Notes: generated from the sequence alone by a model not told the origin. 64,000 bases of DNA from Leptolinea sp. UBA5203 (GCA_002412765.1 DHVR01000045.1:23848-87847), one strand, 5' to 3'; positions 24,255 through 33,823 are shown, counted from the stretch's first letter. A program made the numbers and translations.

Positions 24255-25409
24255 ATGGCATTCTATTTAGCTTTTAAAGAAGTTTGGCGGAACAAAGGAA
24301 GATTCCTTCTGTTTAGTATGGTGATCGCCCTGATTACTATTCTGGTTTTATTTGTAGGCGGCCTGGCTGAGGGATTATCCTCCGCCAACCGTGAATACCT
24401 GGATAAATTGGATGCGGATCTATTACTCTTCCAAAAAAATGTTGAGCTGTCGGCAAACTCCAGCCGCATTGGAAACTCAAAATTAAACGACATTCGCCGT
24501 GTCGAGGGTATCAAGGCCATTGGACCGCTTGGCTTCAGCAACGGGACCCTGGTGTTCACTGACGGAAAAGATGACCTTGACGTCTCCTTAATCGGAGTCG
24601 ACGCCGGAAAACCCGGCTTACCGGCTTCCTTGCAGGGGGAAACCCTGCGCTCAAATCGCGGCAGTGAGATTGTTATTGATGGCAATATTGCCAGCCAACG
24701 CAATATCCGTCTCGGAGACACCCTGGTTGTAAAAACAATTCAAGGTCTGGATGAATCCTTTTATAAATTAACCGTGATCGGCATTACCGATACCCAGACG
24801 TATTTGTATTCTCCATCCATCTTTTTACCTTATCAAACATGGGAAAAAATTCGACCCCAAAGCAGCAAGGGTGCGGTATTGGTGGAAACAGTCTCCAATG
24901 TGGTCGCTATACAACTGGATAACCCGGATGATCTGGCACTGATGCAGGCAAAAATCATGGATCAGGTAGACAGTGTGGAAGTAGTCGACAAAGAAACTGC
25001 TATTCGTGCCATTCCCGGGTATCTGGTACAGCAAAATACGTTGACCACTCAACAGAGCTTCTCCCTGCTGATTGGGGTGTTGGTCATTGGCGGATTCTTC
25101 CAAATCCAAACCCTGCAGAAAGTGCCCCAAATTGGCGTTCTAAAAGCCATTGGCGCTCAAAACAATACCGTCGCTGCCGCCGTCATTATGCAGATTATTC
25201 TGGTCACTACTTTCGGTGTCATTTTAGGTGGTTTTGTTACCTGGCTGTTTTCACTTTTTATTCCGGATACCGTTCCCCTGGTATTGGATGTCCAGATTCT
25301 TTGGTTTGACATTCTGGCATTATTAGCGATCGGCCCATTGGGCGGTATGGTTTCTGTCCGGCTGGCTACTCAGGTTGAGCCGCTCCGTGCGCTCGGCCTT
25401 TCGAATTGA
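24255..25409 (+). CDS. ABC transporter permease (DevC/MacB-like, FtsX fold)
   Basis: The 384-residue permease has one N-terminal membrane helix (residues about 17-38). A large extracytoplasmic domain (about 45-265) and three C-terminal helices (about 268-290, 310-335 and 350-372) follow. This is the DevC/MacB type that works with an ATPase and a membrane-fusion protein to export a substrate across the envelope. AAAGGTGATGT precedes the ATG. The gene overlaps the ribosome site of the ATPase gene and is first in a three-gene operon. The substrate is unknown. Confidence 0.9.
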   Translation: MAFYLAFKEVWRNKGRFLLFSMVIALITILVLFVGGLAEGLSSANREYLDKLDADLLLFQKNVELSANSSRIGNSKLNDIRRVEGIKAIGPLGFSNGTLVFTDGKDDLDVSLIGVDAGKPGLPASLQGETLRSNRGSEIVIDGNIASQRNIRLGDTLVVKTIQGLDESFYKLTVIGITDTQTYLYSPSIFLPYQTWEKIRPQSSKGAVLVETVSNVVAIQLDNPDDLALMQAKIMDQVDSVEVVDKETAIRAIPGYLVQQNTLTTQQSFSLLIGVLVIGGFFQIQTLQKVPQIGVLKAIGAQNNTVAAAVIMQIILVTTFGVILGGFVTWLFSLFIPDTVPLVLDVQILWFDILALLAIGPLGGMVSVRLATQVEPLRALGLSN

Positions 25410-25417
25410 GGTACATG

Positions 25418-26137
25418 ATGACCCCTGTTATTGAAACAACGCAACTAAGAAAAACATATTCGGTTGGCACGCAAATCGTTCATGCGGTGGATAATGTATC
25501 TCTCGCCATACAACCAGGTGAATTCATTGGTTTGGTCGGTCCCAGCGGTTCGGGTAAAACCACCATGCTGGCCATGATGGCGGCTTTATTAAAACCATCC
25601 GAAGGATGTGTCTCCATTGATGGATTACAACTTTGCGATATGAATGATCGCGATAGAGTTCTGTTTCGCAGGCAAAAAATAGGATTCACCTTCCAATCTA
25701 ACAACCTTTTGCCCTATTTATCCGTATTAGAGAATGTATATTTAATGCTACAGTTAAACCAACGCACAACGAAGCAGGATAAGGAGTACGCGGTAGAAAT
25801 ATTGGATCGTCTGGGTATGAAGGATCGCTTGAATAATCTTCCCCGCCAACTTTCCGGCGGACAGCAGCAGCGGGTTTCCATCGCACGATCCTTGATTCAC
25901 AATCCCAGCGTGGTTCTTGCAGACGAGCCAACCGCAAGCCTGGATACCGAAAGAGCGTTTCAAGTAGTTGAACTGTACGGCAATTTAATTCATGAACAAA
26001 ACAAGGTCGGTGTGATGGTCACCCATGATCTGCGGATGTGTAAATATGTGGATCGCATGATCCAGATGCGAGATGGTAAAATCGATAGCATTCTGGCAAC
26101 CAGAGAAGAAATTGATTCTTTTATCTCCTGTGGTTAA
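25418..26137 (+). CDS. ABC transporter ATP-binding protein
   Basis: The 239-residue ATPase has Walker A (GPSGSGKTT), Q-loop (FTFQSNNLLPYLSVLENV), signature (LSGGQQQRVSIARSL), Walker B (VVLADEPTASLD) and H-loop (MVTHD), all intact. It matches the LolD/MacB/DevA type that drives permeases such as the one upstream. GAGG at 25408-25411 spans the permease stop codon. ATG 25418 gives the better 6-bp spacing; an ATG at 25415 is also possible. Confidence 0.95.
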   Translation: MTPVIETTQLRKTYSVGTQIVHAVDNVSLAIQPGEFIGLVGPSGSGKTTMLAMMAALLKPSEGCVSIDGLQLCDMNDRDRVLFRRQKIGFTFQSNNLLPYLSVLENVYLMLQLNQRTTKQDKEYAVEILDRLGMKDRLNNLPRQLSGGQQQRVSIARSLIHNPSVVLADEPTASLDTERAFQVVELYGNLIHEQNKVGVMVTHDLRMCKYVDRMIQMRDGKIDSILATREEIDSFISCG

Positions 26138-26173
26138 AGCACCAACCGGCTCATTTTAGAACGGAGTATTGGT

Positions 26174-27391
26174 ATGAAACATCATCGAATCATTCTTTTT
26201 TCAGCGCTTGCAGGGATTTTCCTGCTCCTTTCGGCTTGTACCACTCAATCCACAGCGACAACCACTGAACAACCAACCGCGCAGAGTACTGCCATTGATT
26301 TAGATGCCAGTCCGGATATCGGCCCGGAATACATCATCGCTGAAGGAATTGTCCTCCCGGAGCAAAAAGCCATGCTAAGTTTCGTCAACGGCGGCATTGT
26401 AAAGGAGATTTATTTCGAAGAGGGTGACAGCCTGAAAAAAGGAGACACCCTTGCCAGTTTATCTGGCTATGAGCAGTTAAATGCGGAAGTTGCCAGTGCG
26501 GAACTTGCCTTGCTGGATGCTAAAAACAAGCTGGATACCTTCCTCGAAAACGATGCGATAAATCGTGCGAAAGCAGAACTTAAATTAGCCACGATGAAGC
26601 TTGAATTGGAAGATGCCCTAGATAACCGAAAACGAATGGATTTGGCACGCGCCAGTGATACTACCCTTGATGGACTGCGGGCAGATTTTGTTCTGGCTTC
26701 AGATGCGCTCAAGGAAAAGGAAGAAGATTACCAGTACTATGCAGATAATAAACCCATGGAAGATCTGGCTCGAGCTCAATCCATGCTGCTATTGACTGAA
26801 GCACGAAAAGCGTATGAAAAAGTAGCCAACAATCTAAATTACGCACTAGGTTTTCCCGATGCCGATGAGGTTTCTAAAGCCGATGCTCAAATTAGCCTGG
26901 CTAAAGCCAATGTGGACAGAGCTCAGGCAGATTACGATGCCGTTAAAGATGGCGCCGATCCGGATCAATTGGCCTTATTGGAATCAAGCCAAAAAGCAGC
27001 AGAAGCCCGTTTGGCATCCGCCAGGAAAAATTTGGAAGATTCCTTCCTTACCGCACCATTTACCAGCCAGCTGGTTTCCTCCAACATGGAAGTCGGTCAG
27101 TATATCAATGCCGGCGAAACAGCCGTGTCCGTTGGTAATCTGGATCAATGGGTGATTGAAACCACCGATTTAACCGAATTAGACATCGTGAATGTCCAAG
27201 TCGGCGATAAAGTGGGTATCCAATTCGATGCTCTGCCGGATGTAGCTGTTCAGGGAACGGTTCAAAAAGTAAAATTATTTGGAGAAAACATTCAAGGGGA
27301 TGTAACCTACACCGTCACCGTGCTGCCGGATGAGAAAATCGAAGGTCTGCGCTGGAACATGACCGCCTTTATGAAGTTTTATCGGGAATAG
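26174..27391 (+). CDS. Membrane-fusion (HlyD/RND adaptor-like) lipoprotein of the ABC exporter
   Basis: The 405-residue protein has a lipoprotein signal ending LLLSAC (Cys22). It then has a biotinyl-lipoyl-like first half (VNGGIVKEIYFEEGDSLKKG, about residues 70-95), a long coiled coil (about 100-280) and the second lipoyl half (TAPFTSQLVSSNMEVGQYI). A C-terminal beta-barrel follows. This is the adaptor that links the permease to the outside. In an organism without a classical outer membrane it may simply guide substrate at the surface. The gene is followed by a strong terminator. Confidence 0.92.
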   Translation: MKHHRIILFSALAGIFLLLSACTTQSTATTTEQPTAQSTAIDLDASPDIGPEYIIAEGIVLPEQKAMLSFVNGGIVKEIYFEEGDSLKKGDTLASLSGYEQLNAEVASAELALLDAKNKLDTFLENDAINRAKAELKLATMKLELEDALDNRKRMDLARASDTTLDGLRADFVLASDALKEKEEDYQYYADNKPMEDLARAQSMLLLTEARKAYEKVANNLNYALGFPDADEVSKADAQISLAKANVDRAQADYDAVKDGADPDQLALLESSQKAAEARLASARKNLEDSFLTAPFTSQLVSSNMEVGQYINAGETAVSVGNLDQWVIETTDLTELDIVNVQVGDKVGIQFDALPDVAVQGTVQKVKLFGENIQGDVTYTVTVLPDEKIEGLRWNMTAFMKFYRE

Positions 27392-27409
27392 GATTCAATC
27401 CAAAATCAC

Positions 27410-27438
27410 AAAGCTGGCCGAAATGGCCAGCTTTTTTT
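27410..27438 (+). terminator. Intrinsic terminator of the ABC exporter operon
   Basis: AAAGCTGGCC (27410-27419) and GGCCAGCTTT (27425-27434) form a 10-bp stem with a 5-nt loop, followed by T residues. It lies 18 bp after the stop codon. Confidence 0.93.
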
Positions 27439-27503
27439 GATTCAAACACAACTACCGGCATTCCCCAAACCAACAGACTGGTGTTGTCCCGCATTTAACC
27501 AAG

Positions 27504-27535
27504 GTAGGGGCATCCGGCGGATGCCCTGTGCCTAC
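27504..27535. repeat. Short palindromic element (GTAGGGGC type)
   Basis: GGGCATCC (27508-27515) pairs with GGATGCCC (27519-27526) around a GGC loop, flanked by GTAGG and CCTAC. It resembles the start of the tandem elements at 30138 and 30236. The remaining bases before 27678 show no gene. Confidence 0.6.
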
Positions 27536-27677
27536 ATTATTTCTCGCCCAGAAAATACATCCCAACTAAATCATTGTTCCTCAACTCCATTTCATCCAGC
27601 CCTGCACCTTTACAAAGGCAGGCAACTCATGCCATAATGGATTGGATTGGAATTCTGCTTTTTGAGGAAATTAGCCC

Positions 27678-30053
27678 ATGTTTGATATTCATCTCCTGCC
27701 AATTAACCTGATTGCCGGGAAAGAACAGCCGGACTTGCCAGGCTTTTGGGTTACTCGTGCCCCAAAGCGTTGTGACCGCAGCCGCGCCAAAGATATTGTC
27801 ATCATGCATTGTGCTTTTAATGGGGACGCCCCCATCAATGAGCAGATCATTGTCCCCTTGCTCGATAAAATGTCCGCCATATATTATCAAACCCACGGCT
27901 CCACCACCGCAGCCATGCGCAAGGTTTGTGAAGAACTCAACAATGAATTACTCAAAAAGAACCTGGAGTGGAAAATCGGCGGCTCGCATGCCATCGGTCT
28001 ATTCACCCTGATGATCCAAAAAGACACCCAGCTCTTCCTGGCACAATCCGGGCCGACGCATACCTATTTCCTCAACCGCACAGAAGTGGTTGAGTATTAT
28101 CAAGCTGATCAAGCCGGCCAAGGGTTGGGGCTCAGTCGCACCTTCAAACTGGTTTTCTCACAATTTAACCTTCAACCCAACGATATGCTTCTGATCTTGC
28201 CCAAGCCGGATAAACGCCTGCAAAGCAAACACTTGCAGGGTTCCTCGCAAACTTCCCTGGAGCAGCTTCGCAAGCGTGTCCTTTCCCTGCCGGATGAGCA
28301 TCTGGATGCTGCCATTCTGGTCTTTAAAACCGGTACGGGTAAAATCGAACGCATCAAAACCGAAAGCGCTTATGTTCCCAGTGTGGAGGAAGCCATTCGG
28401 CCCCCTGTGGAATCCCAGCCGCATCCCATGATCCAAGCCCAGCCCGAAGCCATTCCGCCGGTTGTTTCGCCGCCTGTCCAGGTGGAAGCAGTGCCCAAAG
28501 CTTCCGAAGCTCAGCAAACGGAACAAACTACCCCGCCGGACACCCTGCCCGATCAGCAGCAGATGCGAAAAGCCAGTCTGGCTGCCCATTCTGAACCCAT
28601 CCAGCCCTCGATCTTCAATCGGGAAATTAAAACCAATGGCAACGGGACTTCTCAATCCGTGCAAGAACCCATGCCCATGCAGCGCAGCCAAACCCTGCGG
28701 GATCGGAAGGATGTTCTTCCACAAGCCGAGGATATAAAAAGCGCCTTGGCCGTGGTTTATTTTAAAGGCAAAAAGGCTAAAGCCTGGCTGGATGAAAAAC
28801 TGGGGCCAATGATAGCGCGTTTGCTGCCGGAAAAACTGGATGAAAACGACACCCTCACGCCCACCCGCCTGCTGATGATTGCCATCAGTGTTCCTATACT
28901 GATCGCCATCATCGCTTCCACCATCTATTTCCAAATTGGGGAACGGGAGCAGCATCAGTTGTACCTCATGGCAGCTCAAAATTACGCCTCTCAAGCAGCC
29001 GCCGCTTCAGATGTCACCCTCCTGCGCAACACCCTGGAACAATCCCTGTTCTGGCTGAATAAATCCGAGGATTACCGCGTGTCGGAGTCTTCTACCGCGC
29101 TGCGCACGCAAATTCAATCCAAATTGGATCAGTTGGATAACATCTATCACCTGTCCATGCAGCCTGCCATTCTTAATGGATTGCCCGCCAACGTGGAAAT
29201 CAGCGAGATCATTCCCAATACCAATGACACCTACTTGCTGGATAAGGCACAAGGAAGGGTCATACGCTTGTTCCTCACCGGTCAGGGATTTGAATTGGAT
29301 TCCACCTTCAATTGCGGGCCAGGCATCGTGGATGCTGTGATGATCAATAAACTGGTCGATATCGTGGCGGTACCCCCGAATAATCCCTTTAATGCCACCG
29401 TGATGGGCATTGATGACACCGGCAATTTACTTTATTGTATTCCCGGAAAATCACCCGTTTCACAAACCTTGATTCAACCGGATAACGGCTGGGGGAATAT
29501 CTCCGCCATCACCATGAACCTTGGAAACTTATATATCCTGGATACCGCCAATAACGCCGTCTGGCTGTATTATGGCGATAATTTCAGTTACGCTGATCAG
29601 GCACGTTTCTTTTTTGACAAAGTGGTTCCGGATATCCGCGACGTGGTCGATATTGCCTTGAACGTCGACGATCTATATTTACTGCATAACACAGGCGGCA
29701 TGACCACCTGTACTTTCCGGGCTTATTCTCAGGCAGAAACCAAATGTACCGATCCCGCTTTGTATGGAGACATCCGTCCGGGAAAGCCTGCTGAACTGGC
29801 TAATTTTGGGGAAGCAAAATTTACAGAAACCTTAACCACTCAGGCGCCGGATGCCTCCCTGTATATGCTGGATCAGAACAAACCTTCGGTTTATCACTTC
29901 TCACTGCGCTTGAATTTACAGCGCATCCTGATTCCCAGCGTGATTGAAGGCTATCCTGAGCCCAAAAAGCCCTTAAGCGCATTTGGCATCACCACCAACC
30001 GCTTATTGCTCTTGGCCTATGGAAATCAACTGTTTTACACGCAGGTCCCCTGA
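27678..30053 (+). CDS. Membrane protein with degenerate PP2C-like domain and C-terminal beta-propeller-like region
   Basis: The 791-residue protein has four parts. Residues about 1-210 resemble a PPM/PP2C phosphatase fold (GLFTLMIQKDTQLFLAQSGP and LQPNDMLLILPKPD), but the metal-binding Asp motifs are missing. A Pro/Gln/Glu-rich linker spans about 230-340. One membrane helix lies at about 395-418 (LLMIAISVPILIAIIAST). The extracytoplasmic remainder has repeated strand patterns (LYILDTANNAVWLYY, DDLYLLHNTGG) that suggest a beta-propeller. GAGGAAATTAGCCC precedes the ATG. It could relay a surface signal inward without phosphatase activity; this is inference. Confidence 0.75.
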   Translation: MFDIHLLPINLIAGKEQPDLPGFWVTRAPKRCDRSRAKDIVIMHCAFNGDAPINEQIIVPLLDKMSAIYYQTHGSTTAAMRKVCEELNNELLKKNLEWKIGGSHAIGLFTLMIQKDTQLFLAQSGPTHTYFLNRTEVVEYYQADQAGQGLGLSRTFKLVFSQFNLQPNDMLLILPKPDKRLQSKHLQGSSQTSLEQLRKRVLSLPDEHLDAAILVFKTGTGKIERIKTESAYVPSVEEAIRPPVESQPHPMIQAQPEAIPPVVSPPVQVEAVPKASEAQQTEQTTPPDTLPDQQQMRKASLAAHSEPIQPSIFNREIKTNGNGTSQSVQEPMPMQRSQTLRDRKDVLPQAEDIKSALAVVYFKGKKAKAWLDEKLGPMIARLLPEKLDENDTLTPTRLLMIAISVPILIAIIASTIYFQIGEREQHQLYLMAAQNYASQAAAASDVTLLRNTLEQSLFWLNKSEDYRVSESSTALRTQIQSKLDQLDNIYHLSMQPAILNGLPANVEISEIIPNTNDTYLLDKAQGRVIRLFLTGQGFELDSTFNCGPGIVDAVMINKLVDIVAVPPNNPFNATVMGIDDTGNLLYCIPGKSPVSQTLIQPDNGWGNISAITMNLGNLYILDTANNAVWLYYGDNFSYADQARFFFDKVVPDIRDVVDIALNVDDLYLLHNTGGMTTCTFRAYSQAETKCTDPALYGDIRPGKPAELANFGEAKFTETLTTQAPDASLYMLDQNKPSVYHFSLRLNLQRILIPSVIEGYPEPKKPLSAFGITTNRLLLLAYGNQLFYTQVP

Positions 30054-30137
30054 TTGATTAAAAAAAATGGTTGTCCAACAATATTTTCTTCATTGGCCAC
30101 AACCGCACATCCGATCCATTGATTATTTATAAAACGC

Positions 30138-30214
30138 CGTAGGGGCAGCTTGCCTGCCCAGGATGAAAGCCGCATTGCACATGTGGTCAGGCGCCCGCGA
30201 GGGGAGCCCCTACG
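30138..30214 (+). repeat. Palindromic intergenic repeat, copy A
   Basis: About 77 bp beginning CGTAGGGGCAG and ending GGGAGCCCCTACG, so the termini are inverted. The interior holds CTTGCCTGCCC and GCGCCCGCGAGGGG, giving extra stems. A second direct-orientation copy follows at 30236. Together they fill most of 30054-30374, where no gene is seen. Confidence 0.8.
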
Positions 30215-30235
30215 ATTGGATGAACGACATCAACT

Positions 30236-30316
30236 GCGTAGGGGTAGGGCTCGCCCCTGCCCGGGATGGAAGCGGCTTTGCACATGCGGTCGGGCACCCG
30301 CGAGGGGCACCCCTCC
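30236..30316 (+). repeat. Palindromic intergenic repeat, copy B
   Basis: This copy reads GCGTAGGGGTAGGGCTCGCC, then a block with TTTGCACATGCGGTCGGGC that matches ATTGCACATGTGGTCAGGC of copy A, and ends ACCCGCGAGGGGCACCCC. The two copies are in direct orientation 21 bp apart. Confidence 0.8.
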
Positions 30317-30374
30317 AATTGGATTAAATTATTAACGGCAGGGTCACCTTCCTTTTATGACACCCCTGATTTAT

Positions 30375-31232
30375 TTACTTCAAAATCCAAAGTTCCACAT
30401 CTTCAAATGAACAGGTAAAGCCGGAAGTTGAACCCGTGCCAATCGCCAAACCCATTTTGCCAAAATCAATATAGGGATCATTAAACATGACCACCTGGAT
30501 ACCATTGATGTAGGAGGTCATCACTTTGTCTTCCACTACCAGCACCATCTCAGCGCCTCCGGTAGTAGTCCCCAAACCACCCCCGGGTACGATTCCGCCT
30601 TTCATCTCAATTTCTTCGCTGGCCCGTTTGCGGAAGGTATGCACTTTTTGATCCGGAGAGATATAGGTCACATGGTAATGCTTCGGATCACTCTTGCCAT
30701 AAATGAAGCCGCAGCCATACCGCGCAGGTTCAATCATATCCTGGGGAGCTGTCCAATAAACTTTTGCGGACAGTACAAAATTGCCGGCTTCTTGTGAGCT
30801 TAAGGATTCCCAATAATTCTTCTTGTCCGTCCAGGATTGATCGACAGAGTCCAGCTTAAAATAAGTAGCCTCGTCTGCCCTGACATAAGGCTCAATCTTT
30901 GAAAAATCACCGGCAGATACAACTTCCACGGTTGGAGAAACCTCCAGCATAGGCTCCACAGTCGCCTGGGAGGCCTGCAACGCCTCCGCATTGGCCGTTT
31001 CCACCGCCTGTGTTGCCGGAGCATCCACGGTGGCTGGGGGTTGAACTGTTGGCGCTGCACTATGTTCCGTGGCAGCACTCAATGTCTCCTGGATGAAAGC
31101 ATTCTGTGTTTGCTGTATCCCTACTGCGATCCGGGTAGCTTCACTTAAGTTGGCATCTCCGCTGACACCACTGCATGCTACCATCAATAAAATCGCCAAC
31201 AAAAGGAGAAAAAGAGGTTCTTTCTGTTTCAT
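30375..31232 (-). CDS. Secreted lipoprotein with a jelly-roll-like (laminin G/DUF1080-type) domain
   Basis: The 285-residue protein has a lipobox LLMVAC (Cys20), an Ala/Thr/Pro-rich linker (about 60-125) and a C-terminal beta-rich domain. The pattern EAGNFVLSAKVYWTA, YGCGFIYGKSD, HYHVTYIS and VVEDKVMTSYINGIQVV is that of concanavalin-like jelly rolls often found in carbohydrate-active or surface-binding proteins. No catalytic residues are recognised. The neighbours on the same strand are also secreted. The ATG at 31230-31232 follows an A/G-poor stretch, so the ribosome site is weak. Confidence 0.75.
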   Translation of the reverse strand: MKQKEPLFLLLLAILLMVACSGVSGDANLSEATRIAVGIQQTQNAFIQETLSAATEHSAAPTVQPPATVDAPATQAVETANAEALQASQATVEPMLEVSPTVEVVSAGDFSKIEPYVRADEATYFKLDSVDQSWTDKKNYWESLSSQEAGNFVLSAKVYWTAPQDMIEPARYGCGFIYGKSDPKHYHVTYISPDQKVHTFRKRASEEIEMKGGIVPGGGLGTTTGGAEMVLVVEDKVMTSYINGIQVVMFNDPYIDFGKMGLAIGTGSTSGFTCSFEDVELWILK

Positions 31233-31262
31233 AGGAGTCCCTGTCTTTTTTTAACAGTATAT

Positions 31263-31293
31263 AAAAAAAACCTGCACTGACTAGCAGTACAGG
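31263..31293 (-). terminator. Intrinsic terminator of the three-repeat secreted protein gene
   Basis: On the minus strand CCTGTACTG pairs with CAGTGCAGG (one U-G pair), followed by eight T. It lies 25 bp after the stop codon at 31319. Confidence 0.9.
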
Positions 31294-31318
31294 CATAAAA
31301 AATGTGTGATTTCCGTTT

Positions 31319-32419
31319 CTATTTATTGGAAAAATAGTCGTAGGAGTAATAATAGCCATTGGACGTTTGGAAACGGATGGCAATCTGATCATTATCTTTC
31401 AGAGAATCCGGAATGGTAAAGGTTACTTCTTTAGCAGCGCCATCACCTGATTCATAGGTGCCGACTTCCGTACCACCCACGCCCAGTGTCCCAAAATCAT
31501 TCATTAATACTTTGAAAGTTTGGTTCTTAGGAAAATTGGAGGTTTTTACGGTAACCGATTCGTCCACTTTGACACTGATAATGCTGGTCAATGGAATGCC
31601 GGTATAGTTTTTGTCATAGGTATAGGGCCCGCCAGTTCCATAGGTGGTGCTGGTACTGGATGAAGTGCCACCGGTGACATTGTTGAACCAATCATAAGCG
31701 TAGTAAAGTTTATCGCTGGTGGTCTCAAAGCGAATTGCCAACTGAGCGTCGCCCTTCAAGCCATCGGGAATATTAAACGTCACTTCCTTGGATTCACCAC
31801 CGCCGGACTCATAGGTACCCACCTCGGTGCCATTCACACCCAGAGTGCCAAAATGATTGATGCGCACCCTGAAGGTTCGATTTGGGGGAAAGTTGTAGGT
31901 CTTAATGGACACGGATTCGCCAGCGACGACACTGACAATGCTGGTCGTCGGATATCCGACATACCAGGCAGGGGTCGTCGTGGATGTTGTGCTTGAACTG
32001 CTGCTCGTGGTTGTGCCATCCGCTTTATTGGTGAAAAAATCATAAGCGTAAATGCCTTTGTGAGTGTCCAATCGAATGGATAACATTTTCTCATTCTTTA
32101 AGGAATCGGGAATGTTATAGCTAACCTCAAATGACCCACCTTCACCTGAATTGGTCGTAGCAACTTCAATCCCGCCTTTTCCCAAGGTGCCAAACAAGCC
32201 AATCGTCACGACAAAATCCATATTTTTAGGGAAATTATGTGTGCGTAGTTTGACTGAAACCCCAGGATCGACACTGAGAATGCTGGTTGTCGGGATGGGC
32301 ATGGCCGAAACAGGGGTCACAATCCCCATGATCAGAACCATGGTCATTAATATCGTAATTAGCGTTGTCCAGGGAATATTCACCCTGGGAAATTTTTGCA
32401 TTGCGGAATTTGTTTTCAT
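31319..32419 (-). CDS. Secreted protein with three tandem beta-rich repeats
   Basis: The 366-residue protein has a signal peptide (residues about 17-39, ending VSAMP) and three repeats of about 90 residues. They are separated by linkers of Ser/Thr/Gly (residues about 137-150 and 250-270). Each repeat follows the scheme PTTSI.SV..G.SV..KT.NFP, then FGTLG..G.EV.TYESG.G, then VTFNIPD.LK and finally IRF.T....YYAYD.F.N. I do not recognise the family. The linkers look like O-glycosylation targets. A stalk or surface-layer role is possible but unproven. An alternative start lies at the seventh codon. Confidence 0.8.
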   Translation of the reverse strand: MKTNSAMQKFPRVNIPWTTLITILMTMVLIMGIVTPVSAMPIPTTSILSVDPGVSVKLRTHNFPKNMDFVVTIGLFGTLGKGGIEVATTNSGEGGSFEVSYNIPDSLKNEKMLSIRLDTHKGIYAYDFFTNKADGTTTSSSSSTTSTTTPAWYVGYPTTSIVSVVAGESVSIKTYNFPPNRTFRVRINHFGTLGVNGTEVGTYESGGGESKEVTFNIPDGLKGDAQLAIRFETTSDKLYYAYDWFNNVTGGTSSSTSTTYGTGGPYTYDKNYTGIPLTSIISVKVDESVTVKTSNFPKNQTFKVLMNDFGTLGVGGTEVGTYESGDGAAKEVTFTIPDSLKDNDQIAIRFQTSNGYYYSYDYFSNK

Positions 32420-32519
32420 TTATCCTCCAAAGGATGTTCTCTCTATTCCGAAAACATCCAAACCTGTATCCATAGTATAGCCGAAATTAGCAAAAAAACC
32501 ATTTGATAATGATTAGTTT

Positions 32520-33695
32520 TTAGCGAACAATTTCCGGAGAAAGCCAAAATACTTCATCGCCCTTGGAATCACCATTGTTTTGTACTTTTAGGATAATAGC
32601 TACCGACTTGCCGTTTAAGGAGCTCAGATCCACATCAATATGGGTGTATTGCCCGTCACTTTTTTCAGCCCAACTGCCTAAACTATGCAAGGTGCTGCTG
32701 GAATCCAGGTATTGTAATTCAAAAAGCACATTGCAATCCGGCTGGGAAACCATGCAACCCACCATGCTCCTAAAATGATCCCCATTGGCAATGGCGATCA
32801 TCGGGAATTGACCCATAACCATGCCGCCGCTGCCGCTGCTGGGGGAAAGTACGATCGTACCCTCGTCATCCTGATAGCCGCCTTCCAATTTTGGACTGTT
32901 GGTCTTGCGTACGGAACCATTAATAAAATCCACACTGCTGGCAGAACAGCTGATCTTGCCAGCCGTGGTACTCCATTTTGCCGCACAAACGTTGTAATCG
33001 AAATCCAAAGGATGGGCAGCATCCATGGTGTAATTCACCTGGGCAACATTGATTTTCACCCAAAAGGAAACGTCTGCTCGGGCACCCAGACCGAATCGAA
33101 CGCCATCCGGGCTGCGCAGTTGATAATCACCTTGATAAATACCAGAACCATCCGGCGCTTTGAGGGCAATGGAGATATCGCCTGTCTGCCCTGGAGCCAC
33201 CGTAAAACCGATGTCCTTGGCAGCCAGACCGTTCATGGCATTCCCGGAGACAAATATCAACTGGGTATTGCTCTGCCAGGTGCACGAACCGTTATTTTTT
33301 AGCCGCCAGGTTTTAGTGAATGCCTCTCCCGGGGCAAATTCGCTGCCATCCGGGATGGTAACATCCGAGATAAACTGGGCGCTGTAACATGGCACAGGGG
33401 TTGGCGTGCTGTATGCAAGGGTTGAGGTTGGAACAACCAGGCCGCTGGGTTGCGGTGTAGCTGTGCTGGGAACGATGACAGTTGAGGACTGAGCCGTCAA
33501 TTGTTGAACCAAACTATCAATTACAATCTGAGTCAACTGCACCGATGCAGTTTCGGCTGCCGAAGTCATAATGAGCTGCATATCGCCGGATTCACCAGGC
33601 TGTTCCGCTTTGGGAAAATTACAACCAGAAAGCATAAAAAGGATACTGGCTATGGTTAATAATTGAATCAAAATCTTGCGGTATTGTCTGTTCAT
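32520..33695 (-). CDS. Lipoprotein with NBR1-type Ig-like domain and C-terminal beta-sandwich
   Basis: The 391-residue protein has the lipobox FMLSGC (Cys25), a Ser/Thr/Pro linker (about 65-100) and an NBR1 four-tryptophan-like domain (about 105-215). That domain includes FTKTWRLKNNGSCTWQSNTQ, a VAPGQTGDISIALKAPDGSG stretch and GIYQGDYQLRSPDGVRFG. The last 170 residues form another beta-rich domain with four Cys (CSAS, CMVSQPDC), possibly a carbohydrate-binding sandwich. The NBR1-type domain matches that of the protein at 16584-17285. The function is unknown. Confidence 0.85.
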   Translation of the reverse strand: MNRQYRKILIQLLTIASILFMLSGCNFPKAEQPGESGDMQLIMTSAAETASVQLTQIVIDSLVQQLTAQSSTVIVPSTATPQPSGLVVPTSTLAYSTPTPVPCYSAQFISDVTIPDGSEFAPGEAFTKTWRLKNNGSCTWQSNTQLIFVSGNAMNGLAAKDIGFTVAPGQTGDISIALKAPDGSGIYQGDYQLRSPDGVRFGLGARADVSFWVKINVAQVNYTMDAAHPLDFDYNVCAAKWSTTAGKISCSASSVDFINGSVRKTNSPKLEGGYQDDEGTIVLSPSSGSGGMVMGQFPMIAIANGDHFRSMVGCMVSQPDCNVLFELQYLDSSSTLHSLGSWAEKSDGQYTHIDVDLSSLNGKSVAIILKVQNNGDSKGDEVFWLSPEIVR

Positions 33696-33823
33696 ACCAC
33701 CTCCATATCTTTATATATAACGTAAAAGTAAAGGGTAAAGTTCCGCGGTGCCAATCCTTTATAATTTTCGTTATAATAGAATTGCGTACAGGTTTGAACC
33801 ACCCTGGTACCGAGGAATAAACG

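Noticed and set aside
28158..28994. 278-codon minus-strand frame rich in Gly, Phe and Leu
   Set aside because: Antisense to the linker and membrane segment of the 27678-30053 gene. The odd composition is explained by the complementary low-complexity coding sequence.
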